Of a stretch of 64,000 nt of DNA, positions 50,301 to 60,400 are shown one piece after another. The first letter of the stretch is position 1. Each line of letters opens with the position of its first letter. The notes beneath the pieces are model-generated. The model had not been told where the DNA came from and ran no database searches. It was given only the letters and a program-made list of their open reading frames with translations. The DNA is from Jatrophihabitans telluris. GTDB taxonomy: Bacteria > Actinomycetota > Actinomycetes > Mycobacteriales > Jatrophihabitantaceae. Made by a program: the position numbers and the translations under genes. The stretch covers positions 3,038,001-3,102,000 of the forward strand of contig NZ_CP097332.1 of the NCBI RefSeq assembly GCF_023516435.1, in the 5' to 3' direction.

Positions 50301-53300
50301 GGCGCGTCACCGATCGGGAGCGCCCCGGTGTCCGCGGCGCCCCCGCCGCACTGGCTGCCGCAGCCGGCGGTGCGAGGCGTCACGTCGGCACGGTTGCGGG
50401 CCGAACCGGCGGCGTTGGCGACACCGACGATCGTGTAGACCGCCTGGCCGGACGCGGCGAGGGTGACCAGACCGCTCACGCTGTTTGCGCTGGTGCCGCT
50501 GGTCGTGCAGGTGCCGCCGGTCGCCGCGCAGCTGACACCGGTGACCGTGACCGTCGACGGCACGGGGTCGGTCACCGAAGCGCTGCCCGCGCCGGCGCCG
50601 GTGTTGCTGACCGTGACGGTGTACGTCACGGTCTGGCCGACGATGTAGGACGCCGAATCGGCAGTCTTGGACTGGGTGAACACCGGGTTGGCGGTGATCG
50701 GGATGCTGCCGGTGCTCGCGCTGCCGCCGCCGCACTGGGTCGTGCACCCGGCCGTGGTGGGTGTGATGGTGGCGGAGTTGGCGGCATCGCCGGCGCTGGA
50801 GGCGGTGCCGGTCAGGGTGAAGGTCGCTGACTTGCCGACGGCCAGATTCACCTGGCCGGACAGGGTGTTTCCGCTCGATCCCGTGGTGTTGCAGCTGGAG
50901 CCGGAGGGGGCCGCGCAGCTCACCGCGGCGATCGAGACCGCCGACGGGGCGGTGTCGGTGATGGTCCCGGTCCCGGTCCCGGTGCCGGAGTTGGTCACCA
51001 CGATCCGGTAGCTGACGGGCTGACCGAGCAGATAACTCGTTCGGTCCGCGGTCTTGGTGATCGTGAAGGACGGGTGGTTGCCGGCCGGAACCGGGCCGGT
51101 GCCGGCGTCCCCGCCGCCGCACTGGTCGGCGCACCCGCCCGTCGTCGGCGTCACGCTCGCGGTGTTGGCAAGGTCACCGGCGCTGCTGACGAACCCGGTA
51201 ACGGTGAAGGTTGCGGTGGTTCCCGCCGCGAGATCGACCGAGCCGGAGACCGAGTTCGACTGTGGTCCGGCCACGCAGCCGTTGCCGGCGTCGGGTGCGG
51301 AGCAGGTCACCGACGAGACATCGACGGCGGCCGGGACCGTGTCGAGCACGGTGGCGGTGCCAGGCCCGGCGCCGGTGTTGTTGACCGTGATCGTGTAGGT
51401 GATCGCCTGCCCGACGATGTAGGAGGCCGAATCGGCAACCTTGGTCTGGGTGAACAGCGGCTGGTCGCCCGCGCTCAGCGGTCCGGTGCCGGCGGTTCCA
51501 CCGCCGCACTGGGTGGTGCAGCCGGCCAGGGTCGGCGTCACGGTGGCCGTGTCGGAGATGTCTCCGGCGCCGGTGACGGTCCCGGTGACGAAGAACTGCA
51601 CCTCACCGCCGGCCGGTACCGACATCGTCGCGTGGATCGAGTTCGCGCTGCTGCCGGTGGTGGAACAGCTGGCGCCCGCCGTAGCCGAACAGGACACCGA
51701 GGCCACGCCGACGGTGCTTGCGACGACGTCGGAGAGCTCAGCCGTGCCCGGACCCGAGCCGGCGGCGCTGTTGTCCACGGTGATCGTGTAGACGATGGCC
51801 TGCCCGACGATGTAGGTCGCGGAGTCGGCGGACGTGCTCACGTTCAGGTCGGGCGCCGGCGTGGCCGTCAAGGCGGGCGTGGCGGCGGTGCCGCCGCCAC
51901 ACTGGGTGGTGCACCCCGCAGTCGTAGGCGTCACCGTGGCGCTGTCGGTGACCGTGCCGGTGGCCACGACCGTGCCGGAGACGTGCAGCTGAACCGATCC
52001 CCCGGCCGGGATGTCCACGCTCGCCGAGACGTTCTGCCCGGCCGAGCCGGACGGATCGCAGGCGGCGGTCCCGGTGGCGGTGCATGTGACGGCGACCGAG
52101 CCGACCGCTGCGGGCACGGTGTCGGCCACGCTCGCCGTGCCCGCGCCCCCGCCGGTGTTGCGGACGGTGATCGTGTAGTTGACGGGCTGGCCGACGATGT
52201 AGGAGCCCGTGTCGGCGCTCACCGTCGGGGCGAAGACGGGATCGGTGCCGGAGGAGACCGCTGCGGTGGTCGCCTCACCGCCTCCGCACTGGCTCGCGCA
52301 CCCGGGCGTGGTCGGGGTGATGATCGCCGTGTTGACCAGGGAACCCGCTGAGGTCACCGTCCCGGAAACCGTGTACACGACCGCGCTGCCGGCCGGCATG
52401 CTCACTGATCCGGCAACGCTGTTGCCCGACGAGCCGGTGGTGTCGCAGCTCGCCCCGCCACTGATCTGGCACGTCACGGCGTTGACGGCCACATTGGCGG
52501 TGACCGGATCGTCGACGGTGGCGGTGCCGCCGCCGGCCCCGGTGTTGTCGATCGTGATCGTGTAGGTGATCGGGTCACCCACGGAGTAGCCGGCGGCGTC
52601 GGCGGTGTTCGTCGGGACGAAGACCGGATTGTCGGTACTGGCCAGGGGGCCGGTGTCGGCGGTGCCGCCGCCACACTGACCGGCACAGCCGCTGGACGTC
52701 GGGGTGACGGTGGCCGTGTTGGCCACGCTGCCGGCCGAGATCACCGTTGCGCGGACGGTGTAAACAGCGCTGCCGCCTGCGGGCAGCTTCACCGCTCCGG
52801 CGACCGTGTGACCGCTGGAGCCGGTGGTGTTGCACTGCCCGCCGCTGCTGACGCCGCAGGTCACGCTGACGCTGCCGACGGTGGCCGGAACGCTGTCGGC
52901 GACCGAGGCCAGGCCCGTCCCGCCCCCGGTGTTGGCGACCGTGATCGTGTAGGTGATGGGCTGGCCGACCAGGTATGAGCTGTCGTCTGCGGTCTTGGTC
53001 TGAGTGAAGACCGGCGTGCTGCCCGCGGTCAGGGCGGCCGTGCTGGCCGTCCCGCCGCCGCAGTCGTTGCCGTGGGCACAACCGGCGTCGGTGGGCGTCA
53101 CGGTGGCGGTGCTGGCCACCGACCCGGAGGCGGAGACGGTGCCGGTGACGACGTAGCGAGCGGATGCCCCAGCGGCCAGGGTCGCCGCTCCGGCCACGGT
53201 GTTGCCGCTGGAGCCGGCGGTGTCACAGCTGTTGCCGGTCGCGGTCGTGCAGGTCACCGACGTCACGGTCACGGTGGCCGGGACCGGATCGCTGACCGAC

Positions 53301-56300
53301 ACGGCGCCCGCGCCGAGCCCGGAGTTGGCGACCGTGACGGTGTAGGTGATCGGCTGGCCGAGCAGATAACTGGACGAATCCGCGGTGTTGGTCTGGGTGA
53401 AGTGGGGACGGTCCCCGATCGTGACCGGTGCGGTACTGGCGTCCCCGCCGCCGCACTGCCCGGCGCACCCGGGCGTGGAGGCGCTGACCGTGGCCGTGTT
53501 CGTGGCGTCCCCGGCCGCGACCGCGACGCCGTCGACCGAGTAGGTCACGCTGCCCCCGGCCGGGATGCTGACGCCGCCGGTGACGGTGTGCCCGGACGGC
53601 CCCGCCGCGGAGCAGGAAGCGCCGCCGGTCGCCGAACAGCCCACCGAAACCGAGCCGACCGTCGCCGGCACGGTGTCGCTCAGCGTGGCGGTTCCGGCCG
53701 CCAGACCGCTGTTGCCGACCACGATCGAGTAGTGCACCGGCTCGCCGACCAGATAGGCCGTGGCCGAAGCCGTCTTGGTCACGGTGAAGTTCGGGATGTC
53801 GCCGGCGCTCAGCGGCCCGGTAGTGGCCGCGCCACCGCCGCATTCGGTGCTGCAACCGGCCGTGGTCGGCGTGATCGTGGTGGTGTCGGCCAACGAGCCG
53901 GTGCCGTTCACGGTGCCGACGACGGTGTACGTCGCGGTGGCCGCGGGCAGCAGGGTGACGCGGCCGGCCAGGCTGTGTCCCGACGATCCCGTGGTGTTGC
54001 AGGTCGAGCCGTTCGGAGCATCGCAGGACACGGAGGCCACCGTGACCAGGGCCGGAATTTGACTGGCGACGGTCGCGGTACCGGCCACCAGCCCCGAGTT
54101 GCCGACGGTGAGGGTGTACGTGATCGCCTGGCCGACGAGGTAGCCGGACTGGTCGGCGGTCTCGGTCTGGGTGAACACCGGCCGGTTCTGGGCGCTGGCC
54201 GTCGCGGTCGCGCTGCCGCCACCGCACTGCGCCGCGCAGCCGGTACTGGTCGGCGTGACCGTCGCGGTGTTGTTCAGGGAACCGGCCGCGGCGACCGTAC
54301 CGGCCACGACGTAGCTGGCGCTGGCCCCGGCGGTCAGCGTGAGGGTGCCCGAGACCGACTGCCCGGACGATCCGGTGGTGTTGCAGGAGTTGCCCGGGGC
54401 CGTGCAGGTGACGCCGGTGACCGTCACGGTGGAGGGGACGGTGTCGGCGACCGATGCGCTGCCGCCGCCGGCGCCGTTGTTGGTCACCGTGATCGTGTAG
54501 CGGATCGGATCGCTGGTGAGATAGCCCGCGCGGTCGGCGGTCTTGGTGATGACGAAGTGCGGCGAGTGGGCCTGCCTCGCCGGGGTGCTGGCCGCTCCGC
54601 CGCCGCACAGCACCGGTGTGCAGCCGGCACTGGTAGCGGTGACGGTCGCTGTGTTGGACACCGCACCGTCGGCGATCACGGTGCCGTTGACCGAGTAGAC
54701 GAGCTGTCCACCGGCCGGAATCGTCATGCTGCTGGCGACGGAGTTCCCGTCCGCGGGGGGCGTGCAGGTCGCGCCGGAGGCCGACGCGCAGCTGGCCGAG
54801 ACGTCGCCGACGGTCGCCGGCACCGTGTCGGCGAGGTTCGCCGTTCCGGGGACCTGGCCGGCGTTGGTGACCGTCACGCTGTAGGTGATCGGATCGCCCA
54901 GGCTGTATGAGGCCTTGTCGGCGCTCTTGGTCTGGCTGAAGCTCGGGTACCGGACGAGGGTCGTCGTGGCGCAGTCCGCGGCGCTGGTGCAGCTGCCGTT
55001 GGCGCCGGTCGCGGTCACGATGTCGTGCAGCGCGTTGTCGCCGCCGGTCGGGGCCTTCACGGTCACCGAGAAGGAGACCGTCGCGGTCTGGCCCACGGCC
55101 AGCGGGCCCGCTCCGCTGAGCGTCGTGGTCCCCGCGAAACTCCAGCCGGCCACGGTGCTCGTGGCGTCGCCGTTGTACGTGGCGTCGTCGAGCACGCCGG
55201 CCAGGTCGGCGCTGAACGAAGCCAGGGTCGCGCCGGCGTAGGCATTGTCACCGGTGTTGGTGATCGTCACTGTGTATCCGACGGTCCCGCCAGGCACCGT
55301 GGTGGCTGGGGAGACGCTGGAGCTGACCGTGTACTGACGGTTCCATTCGAGTACGACCAGCCCGTTGCCGCCGGCTTGTCCGGTCGCGCCGGGCGTCCCG
55401 CCCTTGGCCACGCCCGCGACGTACTGGGGGTCGCTCGGGTTGGCCGCGGCCCCGCCCGTCCCCGTCCCCGAGGTGTTCGTGCCGTTGCCGCCGGCGGTGG
55501 TCGAGGCCTGGGTGACGCCGGTGACCCCGGTGTAACTGGAGCCGCCACCACCGTCGCCGTTGTCGTGCGCGGGCACGAGCGCGGACTGGGCGTCGTCGCA
55601 GATCCCGCCGCCGCCGCCGTACCAGCCGGCACCGCCGCCGCCACCACCCTCGTTGTTCTGGGTGCCGACCGGATTGGTCGGCTTGTCCGACGATCCGGCG
55701 CCACCGTGCAGCGCTGATCCGGACTGGGCGGGGACGCTCGCGCACTGGTAGTCGGTCGAGCTGGCGCCGGTGCCCCCGGCGCCGCCGGCGCTCTGGGTTC
55801 CGCCGCGTCCGTTCAGGCTCGCGTTGGCCGCGTCCTGCCCGCCCGTGTCTCCCCCGCCGCCGCCGGCGACCTGATCGGCGCTGCTCGCCCCCGGAGCTGC
55901 CCCGCCCCCGGCGCCGGCGATGATCAGGGCCCCGGCCGGTGCCGGGTGGGTACCGGTGAACAGGCCGGACAGGCCGCCGCCGGATGCTCCCCGGGACAGC
56001 GTCGGGTCGGCGTTGACGGCGTTGTTGGTGGAGCCGCCACCGGCGCCGCCGCCGCCGTAGGTAGGTGTCAGCGAGTTCGGTTGACCGCCCTGGCCGACGA
56101 CGACACCGAGGTCCTGCCCGGGAGTCACGGCGAGGATTGCGGTGGCGAACCCGCCGCCGCCGCCCCCGCTACCGCTGACGGACGCTCCGTTGTAATCGGT
56201 ATCGGGCGCGCCGCCGCCTGCGCCCCAGACCTTCGCTTTGATCGTGGTGACGCCGTCGGGAACGGTGAAGCTCTGGTCGGCGCCGGAGTAGGTCAGACGG

Positions 56301-56509
56301 ACACAGTCGGTGAAACCGGGCTCAGCCGTGCAGTTGGCCTGGGCCGCGGATGCGGGACCGGCGCCGGTGGTGGCGTCGACGACGGCCCACGCGACGGCTC
56401 CGCTGAGGGCCAGCGAGACCGCAGCCAGGACGGCGCTGGTCCGATTGAGCAGGGGACGCCGATTCCAGCCGACCGCTCCTTTGAGCGCAGCTGAATGACG
56501 ACCCACCAT
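47339..56509 (-). CDS. Giant secreted cell-wall protein with Gly-rich head and about 20 DUF11 modules
   Basis: About 3056 residues. A signal peptide (helix TSAVLAAVSLALSGAVAWAVV, then ASAAQA) is followed by a ~310-residue glycine-rich domain (VPDGVTTIKAKVWGAGGG, then many GGGG runs) of the kind found in ALK-type and bacterial surface proteins. About 20 DUF11 modules follow; 17 share four cysteines, two near VTC..C and two in GCxxQCGGG. The end is LAATG (codons at 47432-47446), a hydrophobic helix and RRRRR, a sortase signal of the LAxTG type used by class E sortases. It is likely a covalently bound surface fibre or adhesin. The ATG at 56509 has GGGAG upstream; a GTG at 56566 is an alternative. 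Confidence 0.85.
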   Translation of the reverse strand: MVGRHSAALKGAVGWNRRPLLNRTSAVLAAVSLALSGAVAWAVVDATTGAGPASAAQANCTAEPGFTDCVRLTYSGADQSFTVPDGVTTIKAKVWGAGGGAPDTDYNGASVSGSGGGGGGFATAILAVTPGQDLGVVVGQGGQPNSLTPTYGGGGAGGGSTNNAVNADPTLSRGASGGGLSGLFTGTHPAPAGALIIAGAGGGAAPGASSADQVAGGGGGDTGGQDAANASLNGRGGTQSAGGAGGTGASSTDYQCASVPAQSGSALHGGAGSSDKPTNPVGTQNNEGGGGGGAGWYGGGGGICDDAQSALVPAHDNGDGGGGSSYTGVTGVTQASTTAGGNGTNTSGTGTGGAAANPSDPQYVAGVAKGGTPGATGQAGGNGLVVLEWNRQYTVSSSVSPATTVPGGTVGYTVTITNTGDNAYAGATLASFSADLAGVLDDATYNGDATSTVAGWSFAGTTTLSGAGPLAVGQTATVSFSVTVKAPTGGDNALHDIVTATGANGSCTSAADCATTTLVRYPSFSQTKSADKASYSLGDPITYSVTVTNAGQVPGTANLADTVPATVGDVSASCASASGATCTPPADGNSVASSMTIPAGGQLVYSVNGTVIADGAVSNTATVTATSAGCTPVLCGGGAASTPARQAHSPHFVITKTADRAGYLTSDPIRYTITVTNNGAGGGSASVADTVPSTVTVTGVTCTAPGNSCNTTGSSGQSVSGTLTLTAGASASYVVAGTVAAAGSLNNTATVTPTSTGCAAQCGGGSATATASAQNRPVFTQTETADQSGYLVGQAITYTLTVGNSGLVAGTATVASQIPALVTVASVSCDAPNGSTCNTTGSSGHSLAGRVTLLPAATATYTVVGTVNGTGSLADTTTITPTTAGCSTECGGGAATTGPLSAGDIPNFTVTKTASATAYLVGEPVHYSIVVGNSGLAAGTATLSDTVPATVGSVSVGCSATGGASCSAAGPSGHTVTGGVSIPAGGSVTYSVDGVAVAAGDATNTATVSASTPGCAGQCGGGDASTAPVTIGDRPHFTQTNTADSSSYLLGQPITYTVTVANSGLGAGAVSVSDPVPATVTVTSVTCTTATGNSCDTAGSSGNTVAGAATLAAGASARYVVTGTVSASGSVASTATVTPTDAGCAHGNDCGGGTASTAALTAGSTPVFTQTKTADDSSYLVGQPITYTITVANTGGGTGLASVADSVPATVGSVSVTCGVSSGGQCNTTGSSGHTVAGAVKLPAGGSAVYTVRATVISAGSVANTATVTPTSSGCAGQCGGGTADTGPLASTDNPVFVPTNTADAAGYSVGDPITYTITIDNTGAGGGTATVDDPVTANVAVNAVTCQISGGASCDTTGSSGNSVAGSVSMPAGSAVVYTVSGTVTSAGSLVNTAIITPTTPGCASQCGGGEATTAAVSSGTDPVFAPTVSADTGSYIVGQPVNYTITVRNTGGGAGTASVADTVPAAVGSVAVTCTATGTAACDPSGSAGQNVSASVDIPAGGSVQLHVSGTVVATGTVTDSATVTPTTAGCTTQCGGGTAATPALTATPAPDLNVSTSADSATYIVGQAIVYTITVDNSAAGSGPGTAELSDVVASTVGVASVSCSATAGASCSTTGSSANSIHATMSVPAGGEVQFFVTGTVTGAGDISDTATVTPTLAGCTTQCGGGTAGTGPLSAGDQPLFTQTKVADSASYIVGQAITYTITVNNTGAGPGTATVLDTVPAAVDVSSVTCSAPDAGNGCVAGPQSNSVSGSVDLAAGTTATFTVTGFVSSAGDLANTASVTPTTGGCADQCGGGDAGTGPVPAGNHPSFTITKTADRTSYLLGQPVSYRIVVTNSGTGTGTGTITDTAPSAVSIAAVSCAAPSGSSCNTTGSSGNTLSGQVNLAVGKSATFTLTGTASSAGDAANSATITPTTAGCTTQCGGGSASTGSIPITANPVFTQSKTADSASYIVGQTVTYTVTVSNTGAGAGSASVTDPVPSTVTVTGVSCAATGGTCTTSGTSANSVSGLVTLAASGQAVYTIVGVANAAGSARNRADVTPRTAGCGSQCGGGAADTGALPIGDAPFFTQTKTTDAAAYIVGQPITYTVTVANTGSGAGTATVTDTVPGTVTVGSVTCAAAAPSACSPGPQGNSVAASVSVAAGSSVTVTISARVTSAGSVANIADVTPTTVGCAGQCGGGTAGTGVIDAAGNPVFTQTKTADSAGYILGQAITYTVTVTNTGTGPGTATVADAVPSRISVTSISCTAPSGSACATTGSSGNTLAGTVSLAAGAVSTFTVVGTVNAIGSVANTATVAATTPGCSAQCGGGDAGTGPLAATDNPVFTQTKVSDAAAYIVGQAITYTITVNNTGSGGGTASVFDEVTPTVGVTAVTCAPATGASCTSTGSGNSVRGAVSIPAGRSVVYTVIGTVLTSGSVANLVTINPNYDSTSNPNGTPGCSTQCGGGSAGTGLLLASDNPVFTQTKTANRSSYVYGQNITYFITVNNIGGGTGTATVTDTVPANVQHVMVSCDAPAPGSCVHGPQSNAVSGSITLAGGTSGSFVITGQVLGTGDVGNTATITPTTDGCNGQCGGGEASTPALPVADNPVITETKTADHSNYHVGDTIVYTITVTNAGGGVGLASVHDTVPAIVQVSQITCTTTGTAICDTTGSAANTLTGTVIASSFDSALFHITGVVTAVGDAQNIATVNADYDAVTNPAGTHGCTDQCGGGPADTGSLPVTTAADLGVGAELDGSGVVAGAPVAYAVTVTNAGPSVATNVTTIDPVPAVITAAVGTADAHIDGASCITRATTRSDLDRLGSAYGPYTLADYPVVVQCTYPSLPADSNLSETITGTANANLLPGGKVINQVVVASDTYDGVPANNRAAAIATSQTSADLVLSKTIADARIGMGGQARFTVTVTNRGPSVARSVAVTDNPSGLAPSTASWSQGSYDLASGRWDLGDLAVGQRATLSLTQIVESSTAQNTAQIVQTDTPDPQPDNNGGPRGGRVGATGLCATGTAGCGQVIVDVAGGGLAATGTPITAMSWSALGLLLGGLVLLLTGRRRRRA
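47560..55340. repeat. In-frame array of DUF11 modules, period about 387 bp
   Basis: On the plus strand, the complement of the QCGGG codons recurs near 48366, 48778, 49160, 49575, 49965, 50345, 50729, 51115, 51507, 51896, 52283, 52671, 53060, 53446, 53835, 54226 and 54600. Spacing is 374-415 bp, mostly 380-392 (about 129 codons). One outer module without the cysteines lies at the 5' end of the gene and two at the 3' end. Copies are similar but not identical, so the array is old or under selection; recombination and misassembly are both possible. Confidence 0.85.
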
Positions 56510-56855
56510 GCGACCTGCTCCCAGCGACCCGATCTCGGTTTGATCATCGCGCACCAAGGGCAGCACCGCCCTGAGCCACGCGGGTTAAGTAAAGAGACTG
56601 TTGTGACGAATGGCAACCGCACAGATATGTATGGAACGGATTAACAGGACACAGTTTGGTAACACTCTGCAATCAAGGGCTCACTGTGCAGGCTCAACGG
56701 ATCAGCTCACCGGATCGGGCGTTCTCCTGACGCCGGGCAGCGGTGGTCGCACTGGTGCGACTTACCGGTTGTGCTCGCGAGCCTGGGTGACGGTCACATC
56801 ACGTCATCGGCACGAACGCGGCGCGGGGGCCAGGTTGCCCCGACCCCCGCGTGTG
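56510..56855. other. Non-coding region upstream of the giant gene
   Basis: No gene is credible here. It is less GC-rich than its surroundings (for example AAGTAAAGAGACTGTTGTGA around 56587), which fits the promoter region of the giant gene on the minus strand. The part nearer the tRNA holds a GC-rich stretch (GCGGGGG...CCCCCGC, 56823-56850) that can pair and may be the tRNA terminator. Confidence 0.4.
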
Positions 56856-56928
56856 CTCCCCCATCTGGACTCGAACCAGAAACCCTTCGATTAACAGTCG
56901 AATGCTCTGCCAATTGAGCTATGGGGGA
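56856..56928 (-). tRNA. tRNA-Asn (GTT)
   Basis: The minus strand gives a complete cloverleaf: acceptor TCCCCCA with TGGGGGA, D arm TAGCTCAATTGGCAGAGC, anticodon stem TTCGA/TCGAA with loop CTGTTAA (anticodon GTT at 56893-56895), and T arm TCTGG-TTCGAGT-CCAGA. Discriminator G at 56856 fits Asn. CCA is not encoded. Confidence 0.96.
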
Positions 56929-57126
56929 ATGCCCTCGACTGTCCCGCACAGACGAGGATCGAACCAATGTCGAACGATCACCGCTCGGCGGGCAGCGCGT
57001 AGAAGAATAACCCATTGCCGAGGCAGTCCGTACTCGGGTGGCCGCCGGTGGCAGACTGAGCCCGACGCGGCCGCGCGGGACCACTGCACCCTGCCGTGCG
57101 GCCCACCGGTACAGAGAGGCCTCCCC

Positions 57127-57402
57127 ATGAAGCCATCGTTCATCGTCGGCGCCCTGGTGGGTTACGTGCTCGGCGCCCGGGCCGGACGCGAGCGCTACGA
57201 GGACATCGTCGCCATCGCCCGGCGGGTTGCCGGCAGCCAGACCATCCAGTCCACCGCCGGGGTGCTCCAAGCCCAGGCCGGCGAACTCGCGGCCAGGGCC
57301 CGCGACCGCGTCTTGGACCACATCCCCCTGCTCAAGACCCAGACCCACGCCGCGCCCAGCGCCCGCGTGCCCGCCAACAACGGCTATCACGGCACCCGCT
57401 GA
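57127..57402 (+). CDS. Small YtxH-like membrane-associated protein
   Basis: A 91-residue protein starting MKPSFIVGALVGYVLGARAG, a short hydrophobic segment with Gly spacing like YtxH proteins, followed by an amphipathic helix (RYEDIVAIARRVAGSQTIQS, LQAQAGELAARARDRVLD). It may be a small membrane-anchored stress protein; no specific role is known. GAGAGG lies upstream of the ATG. The larger open frame starting at 56851 crosses the tRNA and is not used. It is upstream of the transglutaminase cluster but has its own spacing. Confidence 0.7.
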   Translation: MKPSFIVGALVGYVLGARAGRERYEDIVAIARRVAGSQTIQSTAGVLQAQAGELAARARDRVLDHIPLLKTQTHAAPSARVPANNGYHGTR

Positions 57403-57452
57403 CTGAGCGGAGGAGTTTTCACAGTCGTCACCGGTAGGGCTGCGCGCTTCCG

Positions 57453-57458
57453 TAGGAT
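57453..57458 (+). promoter_or_regulatory. -10 hexamer TAGGAT of a likely leaderless promoter
   Basis: TAGGAT ends six bases before the GTG at 57465, the same layout as at 26992-26997. No ribosome-binding site is present, so transcription and translation probably start at the same base. No strong -35 box is evident. Confidence 0.5.
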
Positions 57459-57464
57459 GCCGAC

Positions 57465-60400
57465 GTGGCCGTGACGACGATGCTGGAACACCGCACCAGT
57501 TACGCCTTCGACCGTCCCGTCCTGCTCGGCCCACAGTTGGTGCGGCTACGCCCCGCGCCACACACCCGCACCCCGGTGCTCGCCTACAGCTTGTCCGTCG
57601 GCGGCGGCCAGCACTATGTGAACTGGCAGCAGGACTCCTTCGGCAACCATGTCGCGCGACTGGTCTTCCCCGGCCCCGTCACCGAGCTCGAGATCACCGT
57701 GTCCATGACCCTGGACATGACCGTGATCAACGCCCTGGACTTCTTCGTCGACAGCTACGCCGAGCGGTTTCCGTTCGACTACCCTGCCGAGCTGGCCCGC
57801 GACCTGGCGGTGTACCGGACCGACACCACGACGGGCAGCGATTTTGCCGGACCGGAGCGTGCGGCCGTCCAGGCGTGGCTGGGCGCCGCCGGGCTCACGC
57901 CCGACTCGCTGCGCGGCACGAGCTCGGTGAGCGTGCTGGGCGAACTCAACCGCGCCGTGGCCAACGGCATCGCCTACGAGGTCCGTCTCGAACAAGGTGT
58001 GCAGGACCCGACCGAGACGTTGAGCCGGGCGATCGGATCATGCCGGGATTCCGGCTGGCTGCTGGTCGCGGCGGCCCGCGAGCTCGGACTCGCCGCGCGG
58101 TTCGTCTCCGGATATCTGGTCCAGCTCGCACCGGACATCCCCGACGCCCACAACCCGATCTCGGGCGACCACACCGACCTGCACGCCTGGGCCGAGGTCT
58201 TCCTGCCCGGGGCCGGCTGGATCGGGTTGGACGCGACCTCGGGCCTGTTCACCGGCGAGGGGCACATCCCGCTGGCGGCCACGCCGCGGCCGGGCGAGGC
58301 GGCCCCCATCAGCGGCACCCGGTCCGAGGCCTCGGCCGCCCTCGATTTCGAGAACCGGGTCACCCGGGTGATCGACCGGCCGCGGGTCACCAAGCCGTAC
58401 ACCGACGCGCAATGGCAGGACGTCCTCGAACTCGGCGAGGCGGTCGACGCGCGGCTGAGCGCGGACGACGTCCGGCTGACGATGGGCGGCGAACCGACCT
58501 TCGTCTCGGCCACCGACACCCGCGCCCCCGAATGGAACGTCGCGGCCGACGGCGAGGACAAGCGCCTTCGGGCGATCGAACTCGCCTCCCGGCTGCGGGA
58601 CCACTACGCCCCGACCGGCCTTGTTCAGCACGGCCAGGGCAAGTGGTACCCGGGGGAGCCGCTGCCGCGCTGGCAGATGGCGATCTACTGGATGACCGAC
58701 GGATCACCCTTGTGGCACAAGGGTGATCTGCTCGACGCGCCGTGGGCGCCCGCCACCCACGAACCCGGGCAGGGCGTGGAACTGGCGGGCCGGCTGATGG
58801 CCGAGATCGCCCTGCGCCTGGGCATCGACCCGGCGGCCGGACAGGTGCAACCGGCCTACCCGGATCTGCTTCAGCGGATGGTGGCCGAGACGCAGCTACC
58901 GTCCGGGCCGCCGCCGACCGCGGACGAATCACGTGGACTGTTCGCCGACGCGCGCGCTGATCGCATCGGCGAGCTCGACACCGAAACCGGCCGACCGGTC
59001 GGCTGGGTTCTGCCCCTGCACCGCGCCGAGGACGGCCGCGGATGGGCCACCACGACTTGGCGGTCCCGTCGCGGGCGCATCGTGCTCATCGAGGGAAACT
59101 CCCCCATCGGGATGCGGCTCCCACTCAGCTCGATCGCCTGGTCTCCCGGCTTCGGGTGGCCAGAGCGCTCCGCCTTCGCCCCGCTCGACCCGCTCCCGGC
59201 GGCCCGGACCGCGTCCGGGATCGGGACGGGCGGCCCGGGCGGGACGGGCGGCGGGGGCCACCGTGCACGACCGGCCCAAGTGGTCGCGGTCGAAGGCGCG
59301 CCGACGACGGCCCTGACCGTGGAATCGCGCGAGGGTCACCTGTGTGTCTTCCTGCCCCCGTTGCCCGACCTGCCCGCGGCGATGGAACTGCTCGGCATCG
59401 TCGAGGAGTCAGCCGCCGCGCTGGGCACGCCGGTCGTGCTGGAGGGGTACCCGATCCCGGGCGATGAGCGCGTGCAGAGCCTCACCGTCACCCCGGATCC
59501 GGGGGTCATCGAGGTGAACGTCCAACCGGCCGCGTCCTGGCCGGAGCTGGTGGAGATCGTCGAGACCCTGGACGCCGCGGCGCGGGAATCGGGCCTGGCC
59601 ACCGAGAAGTTCGGCTACGACGGGACGCACACCGGTACCGGCGGCGGCAGCCATCTCACCCTCGGCGGACGCCGCCCGGCCGACAGCCCACTACTGCGCC
59701 GTCCGTCGCTGCTGGTCAGCCTGCTCACCTTCTGGCAGAACCATCCCGGCCTGTCCTACCTGTTCTCCGGACGATTCATCGGCCCGACCAGCCAAGCGCC
59801 ACGGGTCGACGAGGCCCGCAACGACTCCCTGTACGAGCTCGACATCGCCTTCGCCGAACTGGATCGGCTCGGCAGCGACGAGGTGGATGCGGTTCGGCCC
59901 TGGACCGTGGACCGGGCGCTGCGGCACCTGCTGACCGATCTCACCGGCAACACCCACCGCGCCGAGTTCTGCATCGACAAGCTGTTCAGCCCCGACTCCG
60001 ATCGAGGCCGGCTCGGTCTGCTGGAACTGCGCGGTTTCGAGATGCCGCCGCATCCGCAGATGTCGCTGGTGCAGGCGCTGCTGGTGCGCGCGCTGGTGGC
60101 CCGGTTCTGGCGTGAGCCCTACCGGGCGCCGCTGGTGCGCTGGGGCACGCGGTTGCACGACCAGTTCCTGCTCCCGGCCTTCGTCGCCGCCGATCTGGAC
60201 CAGGTGGTGGCCGAACTGCGCGGTCACGGACTCCCGTTCGACCGCGAATGGCTCGTGCCGTTCGAGGAGTTCCGCTTCGCGCGACTGGCCGAAGCCGACT
60301 TCGGCGGGGTCGAGGGACCGGTGATCGGCTTCGAGCTCCGGTCGGCGATCGAGCCGTGGCACGTCCTCGGCGAGGAAGCCACCGGCTCGGGCACGGCCCG

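Noticed and set aside
47645-50830. 1,061-residue plus-strand open frame opposite the giant gene
   Set aside because: It is the antisense shadow of the GC-rich DUF11 repeats, rich in Arg, Gly, Ala and Asp with no domain, while the minus strand gives clear modules and a sorting signal.
47560-55340. Possible CRISPR-like or satellite array
   Set aside because: The period of about 387 bp is a multiple of three, copies are diverged, and the whole array is read as protein modules in a single frame.
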